Notes: generated by a model from the letters alone, not told the origin. A stretch of DNA of 64,000 nucleotides from Brachypodius melanocephalos (GCA_013398615.1 VZSR01002395.1:117287-181286), one strand, 5' to 3'. Positions 11,539-23,286 are shown, counted from the stretch's first letter. Numbers and translations are program-made.

Positions 11539-14177
11539 CTGGAATAGAGAAATAATAAATGCTGTTAAAACTTACCTTTAAATGTAGTCTCTTTCTATAT
11601 TTCTTTGTCAATACATGCATTTGCAGCCTCAGAACTCTGTGATAATTCAATATCAGAACTGTAAATTGGGGGAAATCAAATACCTGTGTCCCAGTTAGGC
11701 ACAAAATTGTTGTTCATTATAAAAAATGTAGTTTGTCCTGGAGTCAGAATTAATACAGCTCAACTTTGAGGAACAGCCTCCCGTTACTAAGAGAAATCCT
11801 GTGTTGAATGTCTCCAGTTTAAATATGATCAACATACAGAACTTTAACTTTTCCAGAAGGTCGACATACTTTAAAAGACAAGGAATGTTCTATGGTGCTT
11901 CCACACAGAAACACAAAGAATCTCCAAACGCCATCAGCAATTCAAGCTGGGCTGGCTCAGCGAAGAGCATCATGTGCTGGCCTTTGCTGAGCTCTGTTGG
12001 GGGCTGTCCCAGTCCTGACCTGCCCCCTGTGACTGTGAGATCTGCTAATGTCACACTGCAGACAGCAGTGATGCACTGAAAGCATGTCTGTGTCTTCTTA
12101 TGCCACTGAGTGAGTGTGTGAGCATCTCAGTGGAGCCACACTTCTCCCTTCTGACTCTGCACAGGTTGGCTTTATACATACCTGCTTAATGGCATCTGAT
12201 TGAACAAATTCCTCGTAAATCCTCTCTGCTTTGCCATGTAAATTATCAGACTTGGTTTTCTTGTAATCCTCACAAGCCAACCAGAACTCGATGTTTTCCT
12301 CGCTGAACTCTGACTTCAGGAACTCCCGAAAGACACCTTGACCACCTAAAGCCAACACAAATAAATAATATTTAATGTATGATTCTTGTGCCCAGGGAGG
12401 AGAAAATAAATAGTGGGAGTTGTATTGAAATCTGATGTAAAATCTTCCCAAAATACACTGTTCTTCCCTTCTTCAACATACTACAGATATTCTAATATTA
12501 AGGCTGATGGGAGTCTTCCTAATTATGTTCAGTGTTTTTATATCTAGACTCTGGGTCCTGATCCTATAACAATGGATGCTAGTCCTTCCTAAATGGATTG
12601 TCTTAGAATATAAGTGGAGAGAAAATTCCAGATTAAGCCGATGCATTATCCAAGGATTGAAGACTGATCAAAATGAGCTATTTGGGGCTTAATTGCTATA
12701 CTGAAAATGGAAAAAGACCTCAAAACCCAACTTGGAAGCCAAACTGTAGCAGTGTCCATGTTACACTAGAGCTGTAAAAAACTGAAGCTGCCCATTGTCT
12801 GACAGTATTTATACAATGTTGCAGCTTTGCCTATTTGGTGAGATTAGATAAAACTTTGTCCTCAGAGTAACAGCAAAGTTGTACTGAAGCAACAGACTTA
12901 CTTTGGCTGGCCAAGAGCTTTTCCAAAGAGTGTGACCACTGAATAACTTCCTCTGCAGAAAGCCTAAGGTGACAAGAAAAAGAAAAGGCTTTAGGCAAGA
13001 AACCATGGGGTTTTTTTTGTATGTCTGAAGGAGACAATTTTAAAAATTTATTATTATATTCCAGGAAAATATGCCAGGTATTTTACTAGTTTATGGCTTT
13101 GTCATAATCTGAGATCCTGGAGAAAGCCCATGTTGAGAAAAATAAGCAGAGATGGAAAAAATATGGAATTATTATGTTATCTTGAATTCTGTTCCCAGGA
13201 AACTATGGTAAAATTATTTTGTAACTATTTTATGTAACTATGATAAAATTATTTTGTACCTGTACTTCTGTTTCCATATTTTTGCAATAAGAATGGTAAT
13301 ACCCCTACTCCTCAATTAAGTGAGAAGTATTTTTTCTTGTAAACTTTGGAGAACAGTTACAATGTCCCTTGATAAAAATGGATTTAACTGAAGTGGCTTC
13401 TCCCTCACTGTTTGATGCAAACATATCAAATCACTAATTAAAAATCCTTAACTCCATGAGTAGTTTCTAATTACTAATGTTCAGATCTCTTGCATTTTGG
13501 AAATTCTAGGTCTTTTTACAATATCTGTTCTAGAAGTAGTTTAGAAATGAAGTAATTTACTATGCAGCAATCTATGATTGTATTTTATAACTTGGTATGT
13601 TTCTGTACTTACATGACATTTCTAGAGTTGGAAGTCTTGATCCCAGGTTCAATATGTGGCACCATGCATTTCAAGTAGCTTTTGAGATCTGCACCACTGA
13701 AACAATGAACAGACATTTTTTAATCCATTAGAATTGCAGTTGCACTTAACTTCTATTCAAATTTTCTTCAAACTTTCAAACAGGGACAGCTGCATTCTAT
13801 GACCAAAGTCTGGGAACTTATATATCCAAGTAATTTTTTAAAACAAGACTGAGACCCCCACTGTATCCAAATTCTATTTCTGATTACTTAAAGTAATCAA
13901 TTAATTAATATGCTTCAGCTCAAGTTTTTTTTAAGGATGTTGCAGTCTTGGGCTTTGAGCAGGTTTTGTTCACTTAGCCAAAACCACAGTGCTAATTCTT
14001 AATCTCCAAGATTAGCAGAGTGTTATTTTCACTTCTAATGCACTAAATTTTATACTAAGTTGTATATACTTACAAAGCCTTCTGCTTCTTTTTATGGATT
14101 TTGCCTTCTGCAAGCTTGCAATCTTCTTTTCCATTTAATTCGGTCATGTTGTTCTGGGAGAAAAAGAATCCTGGCAT
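11353..14177 (-). CDS. RGS1: Regulator of G-protein signaling 1 (RGS1), complete, five coding exons
   Basis: Joined minus-strand exons 14177-14074, 13696-13613, 12963-12902, 12345-12182 and 11538-11353 give 600 nt, or 199 residues, against 209 for the long human form. RGS1 speeds GTP hydrolysis on Gi and Gq alpha subunits and damps chemokine-receptor signalling in lymphocytes. The RGS domain spans roughly residues 69-184. It contains SEFSEENIEFWLACEDYKK (95-113), Asn140 in the INID motif, and Asp175, Ser176 and Arg179 in ERDSYPRFLKS, the residues that contact G-alpha. The start was chosen because MPGFFF matches the shorter mammalian start, the position -3 base is A, and the upstream frame has no ATG before a stop. 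Every exon has GT/AG borders and matching phases. The C-terminus (YLNLLNQLQ) separates it from RGS13 and RGS2. Confidence 0.96.
12182..12345 (-). CDS. RGS1: RGS1 coding exon 4
   Basis: 164 nt, one codon shorter than the 167-nt equivalents in RGS21 and RGS18. It carries the signature SEFSEENIEFWLACEDYKK, the loop contacting the G-alpha switch regions. It ends on a complete codon (Gln138), so the following intron is phase 0. Confidence 0.96.
12902..12963 (-). CDS. RGS1: RGS1 coding exon 3 (62-nt R4 exon)
   Basis: Exactly 62 nt, beginning and ending with one base of a split codon, the hallmark size and phase of this exon in R4 genes. It encodes LSAEEVIQWSHSLEKLLASQ, the first helices of the RGS domain. 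The donor is GTAAGT. Confidence 0.95.
13613..13696 (-). CDS. RGS1: RGS1 coding exon 2
   Basis: 84 nt encoding residues 36-62, with split codons at both ends and a TTTCAG acceptor and GTAAGT donor. The segment GADLKSYLKCMVPHIEPG parallels the mammalian stretch before the RGS domain. The junction with the next exon makes an extra Met63 compared with the human protein as I remember it. Confidence 0.9.
14074..14177 (-). CDS. RGS1: RGS1 coding exon 1
   Basis: It encodes residues 1-34 plus two bases of Phe35 and is followed by a GTAAGT donor. The first residues MPGFFF correspond to MPGMFF in mammals. The rest is Lys-rich and poorly conserved, as is usual for the R4 N-terminal region that helps target membranes. 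Confidence 0.9.
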
Positions 14178-14257
14178 TTTCCTTGGCTTTAATGTGAAGC
14201 ACCCTTGGCCACAGTGATCCTCCAGCCCCTACTGACAGCTCCCAGCCTCTGCTGCTG

Positions 14258-14267
14258 CCTTTTATTG
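14258..14267 (-). promoter_or_regulatory. RGS1: RGS1 TATA box
   Basis: The minus strand reads CAATAAAAGG about 80 bases before the RGS1 start codon. Transcription would begin near 14230 and give a 5' leader of roughly 50-60 bases. The inference rests on motif and position only. Confidence 0.5.
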
Positions 14268-14332
14268 ACGCAGGCAGCCCTGCGAGCTGGTGTGAGCAGA
14301 GCTGTTTATCATGTATCTTCATCACAAACTCT

Positions 14333-14365
14333 GGAAGTTCCCCTTTCAGTGCTCAGTGACGTGAG
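14333..14365 (-). promoter_or_regulatory. RGS1: candidate kappaB and CRE-like sites upstream of RGS1
   Basis: The minus strand contains GGGAACTTCC (14333-14342), which fits the GGGRNNYYCC kappaB consensus. The plus strand shows TGACGTGA at about 14357-14364, one base from a full CRE. Both sit 65-105 bases upstream of the TATA box. Mammalian RGS1 is an activation-induced gene in B and T cells, so such sites are plausible. Binding is not shown by sequence alone. Confidence 0.35.
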
Positions 14366-14369
14366 TCTT

Positions 14370-17300
14370 TTTTGAGAAAGAAAACAGACAGCGGTGTCTC
14401 GTGGTTGAGGTTAAACCAGATGAGGCTGAATTGCTTTGGGGTTGTTATGTGTCACTGTGTATGTCTGTTACCAAAAAAACCGAACCAAAATCCTCTAGAA
14501 CTTTGAATTCTTGTCCCTTTCTGATAGGTACTTGCAAGTCAGAAGTATTTTTGGTTTGATCAACAGAGCTGCAAACACTGTAGTTTTTTCTTGACAAAAT
14601 TCACTTGTTGAATGCCTGTGTCTTGCAATTTCATACATTTCAGTTGATTAGGTGGGCTCAGCAGAAGACAAGGTACTTTAAGATACTCCAGTAATAAAGT
14701 TCTATATGTAACCACCTATTTGCAAGTCCTCTGTTAGTCTTCAAACTAGAGCATTACCTTAGACAGATCTGTTTAGACACATTGTGTGAAAATATTTAAA
14801 GTGGTTTTCTCAGGAAGGGGTTTTGAAACAGCAAGAACTTATTTAATTTGGTTTAATTTTTGCCAGTTTGGTTCTTTGGAAGCACAACGCCATGTTTCAG
14901 GAACATCTTCCTAATTTTGAGTGAGTTGGCATGTATAAATATTAATTAGGTTAGAGCTGTTGTTGTAAACACAGTGGGAATATTACAGGCTGTTTGAGGG
15001 AGGTGTGAGTTGTTTGTACATACTTAGGTTCCACTGAAAAAAAGCAGCCATGGATATAAAGCAAGACAAAGAATTAAGTGTAACTGTCTATTTATCTGTC
15101 CAGGATGGTGATTTAGATGTTGAAATACTTCATCTGGCCCCTGAGCATCCCAATTTCTGCTTGTTTACTTGGATTCTTTTTTTCTGTGATGTTTCGAAGT
15201 TGGTGCATTGGGGGGTTTTTTTTTTGGTTTTATTTTTTTTTTTAATTAAATAACATATGCAACTTTGATTACTTATAAATAGCTTGTGAATGATGTGTGC
15301 AGGGCTGCATATGATGGTGATATCTGCTGACACATCCCCAGCTTCCTCGGGAACTGTGATGCGAAGGGCTGGGAGCCTCAAAGCTGGCTGCAGACAGATG
15401 TGCAAGGACAGACTGTCAGCATCAGAGTGGTTTTAACCACAGCAGGCTGCCAGTCTCCTGAGTGCTGGCAGTGACACATATGTGTCTGCAGGAAATATTT
15501 ATCTCCATGCTATCAGGTGAACGCTGCCCTTTGTGCAGAGGCAGAGGTATTTACTGACTGCTCTTACCCCCCTGAACAGGGCGCAAAAGGAAGGAAGAGA
15601 TGTTATCAGTGCCGGATTTGTTTTTGTATCTAACGTGCTGGGTTTTGACATTCTGCCCCGCCTCAGCGTCTCATGGCGTTCCCTCAAGTTAGGAGCTCTC
15701 CTCGGTGGGAGGTTCCATTGCTGGGAAGGTCAGAAAGATGCTGTATACAAACCCTTCTCAGAGGAGGGCAGCAAAAGGGTATAAAAACAACAGGGGAAAT
15801 CATTTCCCATCTCATCTCCTAGAATTCTGTAGTTTCAGGCTAAAAGTGGGGCAATGTCTTGGACTTCTAGCAGCTGGTAATTATAAGTAATCCACTAGTG
15901 AAGTTCTGTGAGTGTGAGGGACAGTGTTGAAGAACAGAATGGTTTATGTTTTTTGTACCTATTATCAATTATGGGCTTGTTCATTTACAAGACAAGGAAT
16001 GCCTTTTCCCCATTTAAAATGAAATTACTATCTTTACCTTTGGGATTTGTTAAATGTATCAATGCACGTAACAGGTGTTGAGTCAGACCTTCCTGTAGAA
16101 AGGAATTCTCATGCTACTGAGTCTCATTGTATTTCACCTTCTTGCAATAAATATTCTCTTGAGTAAATTAAAAATAGTATTCTTGCCATTTACATCAGGG
16201 TAATGCTGCTGTCCCACAGTATTTGAATTGTTTTCCAGGTCACACAATACTCGGATTGCTTTCTAGGTACTTTATTTGGTGGAAGAGACCAGTGGTGATT
16301 CACTCTTTCTATGCAAGCCTACTCATCTTTAAGGTTTTACTTGTTGAGCCCAGTGGAAGTTGTCCAATCTCAAGAATGGGGAAAACTCTGTACATGATTT
16401 AGGTACATGTACAGCTGAAGTGAGAGGGAAAAGAGGAACTGTAAGATTCATAGGGCTGGCAAGGATTTTTTTATTGCTTGGGCAACATCCTGCTTCTACA
16501 GACCACAGTAAAACCAGGGAGACACCTGCATGAAATTTCCTAAGTTAAAAATTCTTTGCTAACTCTGACTTTGGTTATTGTAAGGAGTTCTGCTTTATGA
16601 AAGAGTTGGACTAGCTTCCACTAGATGGATTAGATATTGGTTCCCTGCAGTTTTCATGATTCTATTGTCCTAAATACTCTGACTTGACATTTGTAGTGAT
16701 GAAAGTGCTACTTATTTTCAACTTTAAAAATATGATGCTTCAAACTCATATGCATTCATCTATTTTCGGGATCACTATCCTTGTTTCCTGTAGACAGAAG
16801 TATCTGTCGGGATTTTACATGATACCGTGAGGAACAGTCATGTCCTGACCCAGTAGAAAGCTTTTCACAAAACTTCTTCCCTCCCAATTTTCTGGATTTA
16901 AGTTTCATCATGGGATGATTGGTAACAGACCTGCCTTTTTCATCTCCTACAACCTTAATCTACCAAGCTACTTTTCTCTATTTCATTCATGATGGCCAAT
17001 TGCTGCTTGAAATACTTTCTCACTTGATAACTATTCTTTTTTCCTATTATTACAGGAAATTGCAAAAAATATATTCTAAGCCTTACAGTTTTAGGTCTTA
17101 TTAGAATAATCCCATTATTTGATACAAAACCCTTTTGGTCCTAAGATTGGCATTGTCTCAGTTGGTTCTGTCCAGTACAAGGACAGAGGAAAACTTTTTG
17201 CAGGAACAGCTGCATAGCTGGCTGTCACCAGCTGGTTTCTACTCTTTCGCAGATCTCTTGTCCGTTTGTGATGAGTAATGAATCCAATTTTATGTGCACA

Positions 17301-17390
17301 GAAGATGCTTACAAATATTTGCTAATATTCAACCTGTTTCTGTGCACAATTTTCTCTTTTTTAGGAGAACACTTGGTAGAGTATACAAGA
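14370..17390. other. gene-free stretch upstream of RGS1
   Basis: Mostly AT-leaning unique DNA. A T-rich run lies at about 15210-15243 and a probable CR1 3' end near 16.6 kb is listed separately. No exon with RGS or other recognisable coding signature was found on either strand. Confidence 0.5.
16580..16675 (+). repeat. possible CR1 LINE 3'-end remnant
   Basis: The stretch contains GAGTTGGACTAG, then a diverged purine/pyrimidine block and ATGATTCTATTG. It parallels the avian CR1 3' end, where a 'ggactagatgatct' phrase precedes a 'gattctatg' terminal repeat. It is badly diverged and short. Confidence 0.4.
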
Positions 17391-17399
17391 AGAAAATGT

Positions 17400-17790
17400 G
17401 AGAAAATTTCCAAGGTTACAACACTGGACAAGTTTGGTTGAAGCAGAGAGGACAAAAAAGTTCTGTAAACTCCGAGTCCCATTTGTTGGTCAAATTTATT
17501 TCAAGCTTCTCCTTCTGGCTTCTTCTTTTTTGTTTCTTTTTGGTCACTCTTGTCTGGCCTTACCCTCACTCATTCTCTTTTTCAGCCACGCTTTGTTTCT
17601 GAACGTTCTGTTTTGGCTTAGGCAAGTCGTTGTCTTCCACATGTGGCCAATTTTCAGCTTTGCTGCAGTCTTGCTGTTGAGCATAAACTTCCCTGGAATT
17701 AATCTGGCCACATCTATGCTGAGCTTGAGTGCCCAGTCAGGCAGTGCTGCCCCATGGCAGAACTCCCCATCCTCGTCACGTAGCTGAACG
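17400..17790 (-). pseudogene. possible degenerate protein-coding relic, family unknown
   Basis: Minus-strand frames stay open across most of this segment and the translation looks biased rather than random. One frame is rich in Lys, Gln and Glu (KPKQNVQKQSVAEKEN, then stops, then TKKKQKRRSQKEKLEI) and ends in a WDSEF-containing stretch. A second frame is open over the upstream half. The long hydrophobic plus-strand frame at 17398-17787 looks like the shadow of this Lys/Glu-rich strand. I do not recognise the parent. A frameshifted retrocopy is one explanation and chance another. Confidence 0.2.
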
Positions 17791-17935
17791 TTAGCTTAGC
17801 TGTGAAAACAAGTGATTTCTTTGAAATGCGTCTGTCTCTTGTGTGACCTAAAGAAATCAACTACTGATAATCCATCTCTTTAGCACTTAAGGGAAATAGA
17901 AACTAGTTTCTGTGGGAGAGGAAACAGTGAACATT

Positions 17936-17952
17936 AAAAAAAAAAAAAAAAA
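17936..17952 (+). repeat. poly-A run (17 bases)
   Basis: A pure A run about 150 bases to the right of the possible coding relic. The relic reads on the other strand, so this is not its tail. Probably simple sequence. Confidence 0.6.
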
Positions 17953-17959
17953 GGCGATG

Positions 17960-20000
17960 GGTGCTTTTGAGCTGCAGTGATACTATTTTGAAATGTTAAC
18001 ATTTCCTCTCGTATTATGTAGTCAGTTCATAACAGTAATGGTAGCCATCATAAATTATTTTTGAATTAATTTCTGTTACAAGCAAAAGTTTTCTGGAAAG
18101 AAATCATGAAGCCACCTATATGAAAATCTTGTCGCAAGTTTTAGTGGGCTCATTTTTTGTGTTGGACTGATTTGATTGAGAATTGGATCTTTTTGAGGGC
18201 TATTTGGTTTCTTTTGAAGTTAAGATGTTCCCTATGCTAGCTTTTGTTCCTGATGAATTCAATGAGTTCTAATTTTGCAACCAGTAAGGCATGAGTAGGG
18301 CTGAATGGCATCAGACTCCTCAAAATACAGGAGGAGTTCTGGGTTTGAAAAATAAGTGGAGCCTAATGCCAGCCTGCATCATGGAATGCCATAAGCTAAA
18401 CTTTGAGATCCACCACCTGAAAGAGTCTTGTAGCATTGGGTCTATGAGAGACCTGACTCTGAAGGACAAAGGACCAAAGCTTTCCTGAAATCTGTTTTCA
18501 GCTCTTTCGCTTCCTCACTATAAAACGGCAACTCAGAAACATTCCTGCAAAATGCCAGTTCAGCCCAAAATTGCCTTGTCTGTCTCTGAAGCATCTGCAA
18601 AATTCTTTTAGGGATTTTTTTTTTTGGCAGGGTTTCCCCTAGCTTCTGAGAGAACCTTGTGGGATTTTGGGGGTTTTTCTGTACCGTGGCAGTGAAGGAG
18701 AAACCTGGCAGGAGCTCTTGAAGTCACTGTGGAGGACACACAATGATGTTTTCCCTGTATTTATGAATCATATGGGGATTAAAATACAGTGCTGTCCCTG
18801 CATTCGTTCTCATAGGCCTACTGGCTCTGTAAAGAGATGGCAACAGGTCTTTCCTTTGTCTGCCTCAACCTCTAAATGTCTCCATGTGGGCTGTGGTCTC
18901 AGCTTTTGTGACTTTAGTTGTGTCCCTGACATCTCTGGCTGCTTCATGTGGCTGTTGTAAGTCACCATTACCTTCTGGAAGCCTTTGATTTGAAACTTTG
19001 CTGAATAAAATTGTTCTTGTGGTTATTATTTTCTCCATGGCATATTTTCGAACTTTCATGACTTGACTTTACAGAAAAATATTATCAATATTTTATGGTC
19101 AATGTTGTTGGCCTTAAGGGTTGTATTTATATGACAATGTTTATAAATCAGTCAGGGCAAGGAATTAGATGTGTATTTCCTCACCATACTAAAGCATATT
19201 TCACTGACATGCATATCCAGTAATTCTCTCTTTCTTATGACCATTTTTTAATTAGACTGTAAAAAGCTTATACGGTTTATCAGAAACCTGATCCTCTTCT
19301 TTCTAGGGCTTTCTACTGAAATAAATTAACTGTTGAATTTCTGTGAAATCAGGAGACTTTTAGTTCTCAGCCAGACTGGCTGACACTGGATGAGGAAGAA
19401 GGAAAGAAAAAAAGGGAGAAAAATCTGCAGTACAGCAACTTCTGGATGCTGAGGGTGGTGCTTCCTGTATCTGCTGTTGGGTAGGGCAGGAAGCGTTGAT
19501 CGCTCACCGTCTAAGAAACGCACACATTTCTCATCATCTCCTCGCATTTTCATGAGTCCTGCACTGTACTGAACCAGCACCTTGTTTCTCATGTGTTATT
19601 AAGCAAAACAGAGTGAGATCAGGGCCTGTGGCTCTGGGGTGTGAAGCAGAGAAATGCTGAGTTTCCACTGTCAGCATGGAAATGTAATATGTGAGCACGA
19701 TATAAGCTTAACTTTCAAAGCTTGAAGGCTTAAATTTCATCTGAATCTTGATGGAGAAAAATCAGATGCTCTTTCTCTCTCAGAGATGGTAAAATTCTGT
19801 ATCCTTCAGCATTACAATAACAAACAGGTTGATTGAACACAGCAAGCTAAAATTCATGGTATCCCTTTAAAAAAGGTTTTCAAGAACTTTTAAACAGTAG
19901 AAATATTAATGAAGCTTTTAGTACAGTTATGCTGATAAAGACTTCTCTGAAGAACTGCACTTTTAAGTGCCTGCTTTATACTTGGTGTTATGAATTTCCT
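17960..20000. other. gene-free stretch
   Basis: No recognisable gene, RNA or classified repeat. Short unrelated frames only. Confidence 0.45.
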
Positions 20001-20099
20001 CATTGAATTTTTTCTTCAGTGCAATCCCAGATACGCCTCTCTTTAACAAAAAAAACCCTCACAAGGATGAGTTCATCCAAAGATTGCCTGGATACTAGA

Positions 20100-20204
20100 A
20101 ACCATTCGTGACCCAAGGAGGATCTGCCCTGACTCTCAGGAGAACAAGCAGGTATGTCAGGAGACTGTCTTGGCTAAGCAAGGAACTCACAAGGGTGCTC
20201 AGAT
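20100..20204 (+). mobile_element. CR1-like LINE coding remnant
   Basis: One plus-strand frame reads LSWLSKELTRVLRLKK, which resembles the linker between endonuclease and reverse transcriptase in avian CR1-type LINEs (a W-x-x-KEL-x-x-x-LRLKK pattern recalled from the family). It runs straight into A/C-rich low-complexity DNA. It is a short, dead fragment. Confidence 0.35.
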
Positions 20205-20390
20205 TAAAAAAACCCCAAACAACAACAAAAAACCCAACCACCCAAAAACCCAAAACAAACGATCAAACAAACAAACAAAACCAAAAAACACATCCAAAAA
20301 TGAAGAAACAAAAAAATCCAAAACAAAACAACAAAGAAAACCACCGAACAACAACACCCTCCAAAAAAAAAAAAAAATCCAAACCCAACA
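20205..20390 (+). repeat. A/C-rich low-complexity repeat
   Basis: About 185 bases almost wholly A and C, built from AAC, AAAAC, CAAA and CCCAA words and ending in a 15-base A run. It produces long artificial frames on both strands (Lys/Pro/Asn-rich and Phe/Cys/Gly-rich) that should not be taken as genes. It separates two CR1-like pieces. Confidence 0.8.
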
Positions 20391-20469
20391 GCATACAGGG
20401 AGTGGAAGAATGGACATGATAAATAGAAGGGAATTAGCAGCGTCGTGCAGATTATGGATATACAGAAAA

Positions 20470-20690
20470 TCATCTTCCCTCTTCAGGGCAGTGGAGCAGG
20501 CAGCATGCAGTGCTGGATCATCTCTGTCCTTGAAGATTTTCCAGACTACACTGGATAAAGCTGTGAGCAATATGGTCTGAGCTCATAGCTGCTCCTGCTT
20601 AAAACTGAGGGGTGGACTAGAAATCTCCTCAGTTTGTTCCCAATATGATTTATCCTGAGATTCTATGTATAGCTAATGAATAATGGCTGG
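20470..20690 (+). mobile_element. CR1 LINE 3' fragment
   Basis: Phrases in order (CTTGAAGATTTTCCAGACTA, CTGGATAAAGCTGTGAGCAA, TATGGTCTGAGCTC, GGTGGACTAGAAATCTCC, GATTCTATG) follow the order of the avian CR1 3' untranslated region. It ends with the characteristic GATTCTATG. It is truncated at its 5' side, as most CR1 copies are. Confidence 0.7.
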
Positions 20691-21210
20691 AATATAGAAG
20701 CCTAATTCAGTTAGAAGAGAACTACTTGGGAAAGAATGGTAATTGTAGAAATTAATACGGGCTTCCAGTTTGACTTTTTTGAATGAGAACTACACACTGG
20801 AAGTGCAACATTCAAATCACCATTTCTTCCATCTCCCTCTGAAAATTCTTGCCTGGTATAGGTGAAGTAGCAGAAAGTTACTTCAAGAAATGGGAAAATT
20901 GAAGACAGCTATGACATCTCAATTTAAATCTATAAAGATTTAAAATCTACATGTTTTCCATGATGATCTTTGAGAACCAGCTCTTCTTGTGATGAACCAG
21001 AAAAGGAATAGAGTTTAGTTGTATTTCCTGTCATTTGCTTTGAATCTCAGCTGCTGTCTAATTTCAGTTCTTAGGAACTGGAATGTTTGCAACAGAAAGA
21101 CTTGAATTTCCTTACATTTATGGTATTTGCAGTTTTCTGTTATGTCACAGGGACAGACCCCATCCATCCTATTGGTGAACCTCCCTCCCTTCCATATGAC
21201 TTGCACCTGA
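20691..21210. other. gene-free spacer between CR1 remnants
   Basis: Unique AT-rich DNA without recognisable coding or repeat content. Confidence 0.4.
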
Positions 21211-21214
21211 CACT

Positions 21215-21365
21215 CCCTGAAACACTGGGACATCTGGAAACACTTGAGCCCAGGCTGGGCAGAGCTCTGAGGTACCTGGTCTGGTTGAGGGTGTCCCTGC
21301 TAAGGGCAGGGAGCTGGACCAGGTGGCCTTTCAAGGCCACTTCTAACCCGAAATCACTTTAGGAA
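21215..21365 (+). mobile_element. CR1 LINE 3' fragment
   Basis: Contains GGTACCTGGTCTGGTTGAGG, GTGTCCCTGCTAAGGGCAGG, GAGCTGGACCAGGTGGCCTT and CACTTCTAACCCGAA in sense order. These match the well-known 'cctggtct...gtccctgcc...ggac.ag.tg.cctt...ttccaaccc' run of bird CR1 elements. Both ends are missing. Confidence 0.75.
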
Positions 21366-23233
21366 TTTATGCACTGCCTGCACTGGACTGGCTGCTGCTG
21401 GTGAACTGCTGGTACCTCTGTGCATTTGGGGACATTCCAGCAGCTAGCTTACCATTCTTGGAAAGAATGGGGGCAAGGGCTTGTTATTAAAATGCAAATC
21501 AACTGTAGTTCTTTGAAAACTGAACTGCTCCTGGCTCATACACTGTTTAGTTAAAGACAGTTATTAGTAAGAAACAAGTGGCTTCATATTTGACAAGACA
21601 AATGTTCCAGAATGTATTCACCCTTATCACTGGTGCCTGTGCTTGGCACTTGTGTTCAAGAATGAATGAATGCTTAACAAAGCCTTCGATGTCTGAGTTT
21701 GATTGAGAACAGCCTGATCCTTCACATACTTTCTTCTGGCAGGGTTAGGAACAGAGTTTATGTATGTACCCACAGTTCTGCTAAAATGAATATATGCCTC
21801 TTTGTGTTACTCTGCTCTAATTTACATCTAAATTAGAGGACATGGGCTCTTGTCATTCAGAACCACTGCTCATCTCCTCTTTAATTCTCTATCTGGAAGC
21901 CCACAGACCTTGGCTGACAAGAGTACCAAATATAACCTTTGTGTAAGAGTAGTTGCCATATCCTCAGAATGGATTTTTCTAATATGTGTCATTATGGAAA
22001 ACCAAACTCCCATGTCCCACCAGTTCCCCACCTGTGGTGAAAACTCCTTATTTCAGCCTTGTTTTTCTGACCTCCACAGACAATTAAAACTGTCATTCCT
22101 GCAGTGTGGGCTGCCTGGTTTGGAATTCCCCACTGACTGTGTGCTGTACATGTCAGTAAACCAGGTGAGCTTTGATAGACGTGACCACTTCCCTTTAATT
22201 TTGAAATGAATTTGAAGATGAACACAAAAAAAATCAATGTGCAAAGCAAGATAACCAAATCTGGAGTGAAGGTTTCATATGAGCAGCAAGGAAATGGAAC
22301 CCACTGAGTTTCATGACAATAATAGTTCTGCTCTTAACTGCTGAGCTTTCTTTTGCTGCTCTGAGTTACTCCGAAAGAGTCGTCAAACATGGATGTACAT
22401 GTTCTTCTAACCTCAACTGTGGGGCCTGGAAACCACAGCCTAACAAACCTTTAGAGACATACCTGTTCTGCTGGCTGGCACTGCCCAGGCAAGTGCTGAA
22501 AGGAAGCAAAAAGAGACTCTTAAAAATATTTTTCTTTTTTTTTAAGAGTGTAGACATTTGTAAAAACATGTGTGGATATTGATATGTGTATACAGAATTT
22601 GACATTATCTTCAACATCCCTTCAAACGTAAATGACTTTTATCTGTCCACATGTGAAACATAACACCAGAATGCTTGCACCACATCTGATGAATAAATAC
22701 CTGTTAGGAAATATCTGCAGATATTTAAGTATGTTTTATGAATAGTGCTACTTAAAAGCCACTTTGTAACATCCAAGTCATGAAGTTTCCTCTCAAACAC
22801 AGTTTTTTCTTGGGTTTCAATTAAAACATGTCAGGTTTTACACTTGAGCACTGAATTGGAATACCCTGTGACAGACAGAAGGACAAAACCTGTTGGTGTT
22901 AGAAAATAAAATATAATAAAATTATTATTGTTTTGTATAGAAACATGGGTGTAATTTTCTTAGAATTGTTTAGAATTTGATCGCACCATTCAGTTTTACC
23001 ATGAACTCACATAATGTAGGAATAGCCACAGCAAGTGAAGGAAAGGGAAGGTGACTTAGATTTTCCAGTGTCATATTCTCATTTCCGCACACGTATTAAT
23101 GCTTTTGAAGTCCTAATACTCCTAATGTATTTGGTTGGGTTTTTTTTAAACTGAAGAATAACACCCTCAGCTATTTACTCCTAATGAAGAATCAAGTTGG
23201 GTAATGGTACAGTTTGAATTAAAGTCAGGGGAG

Positions 23234-23286
23234 CTGGACTGATTGCTGCCAAATTTCCCCCTGGACTGAATGCTGCCAAATTGTGA
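23234..23286. repeat. 27-bp imperfect tandem duplication
   Basis: The phrase CTGGACTGATTGCTGCCAAATT at 23234 is repeated at 23261 with one substitution (CTGGACTGAATGCTGCCAAATT). It is a local duplication with two copies. Confidence 0.75.

Noticed and set aside
14092..14325. 77-residue minus frame with an upstream ATG as the RGS1 N-terminus
   Set aside because: It is in a different frame from exon 1 and starts upstream of the TATA box. The true frame has no ATG before MPGFFF.
17398..17787. 129-residue hydrophobic plus-strand frame as a membrane protein
   Set aside because: Its Leu/Phe-rich content is the expected complement of the Lys/Glu-rich minus strand, and there is no start context or promoter to support it.
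20170..20580. Long frames on both strands (136 and 123 residues)
   Set aside because: They are produced by A/C-rich low-complexity DNA, which lacks stops, plus flanking CR1 remnants.
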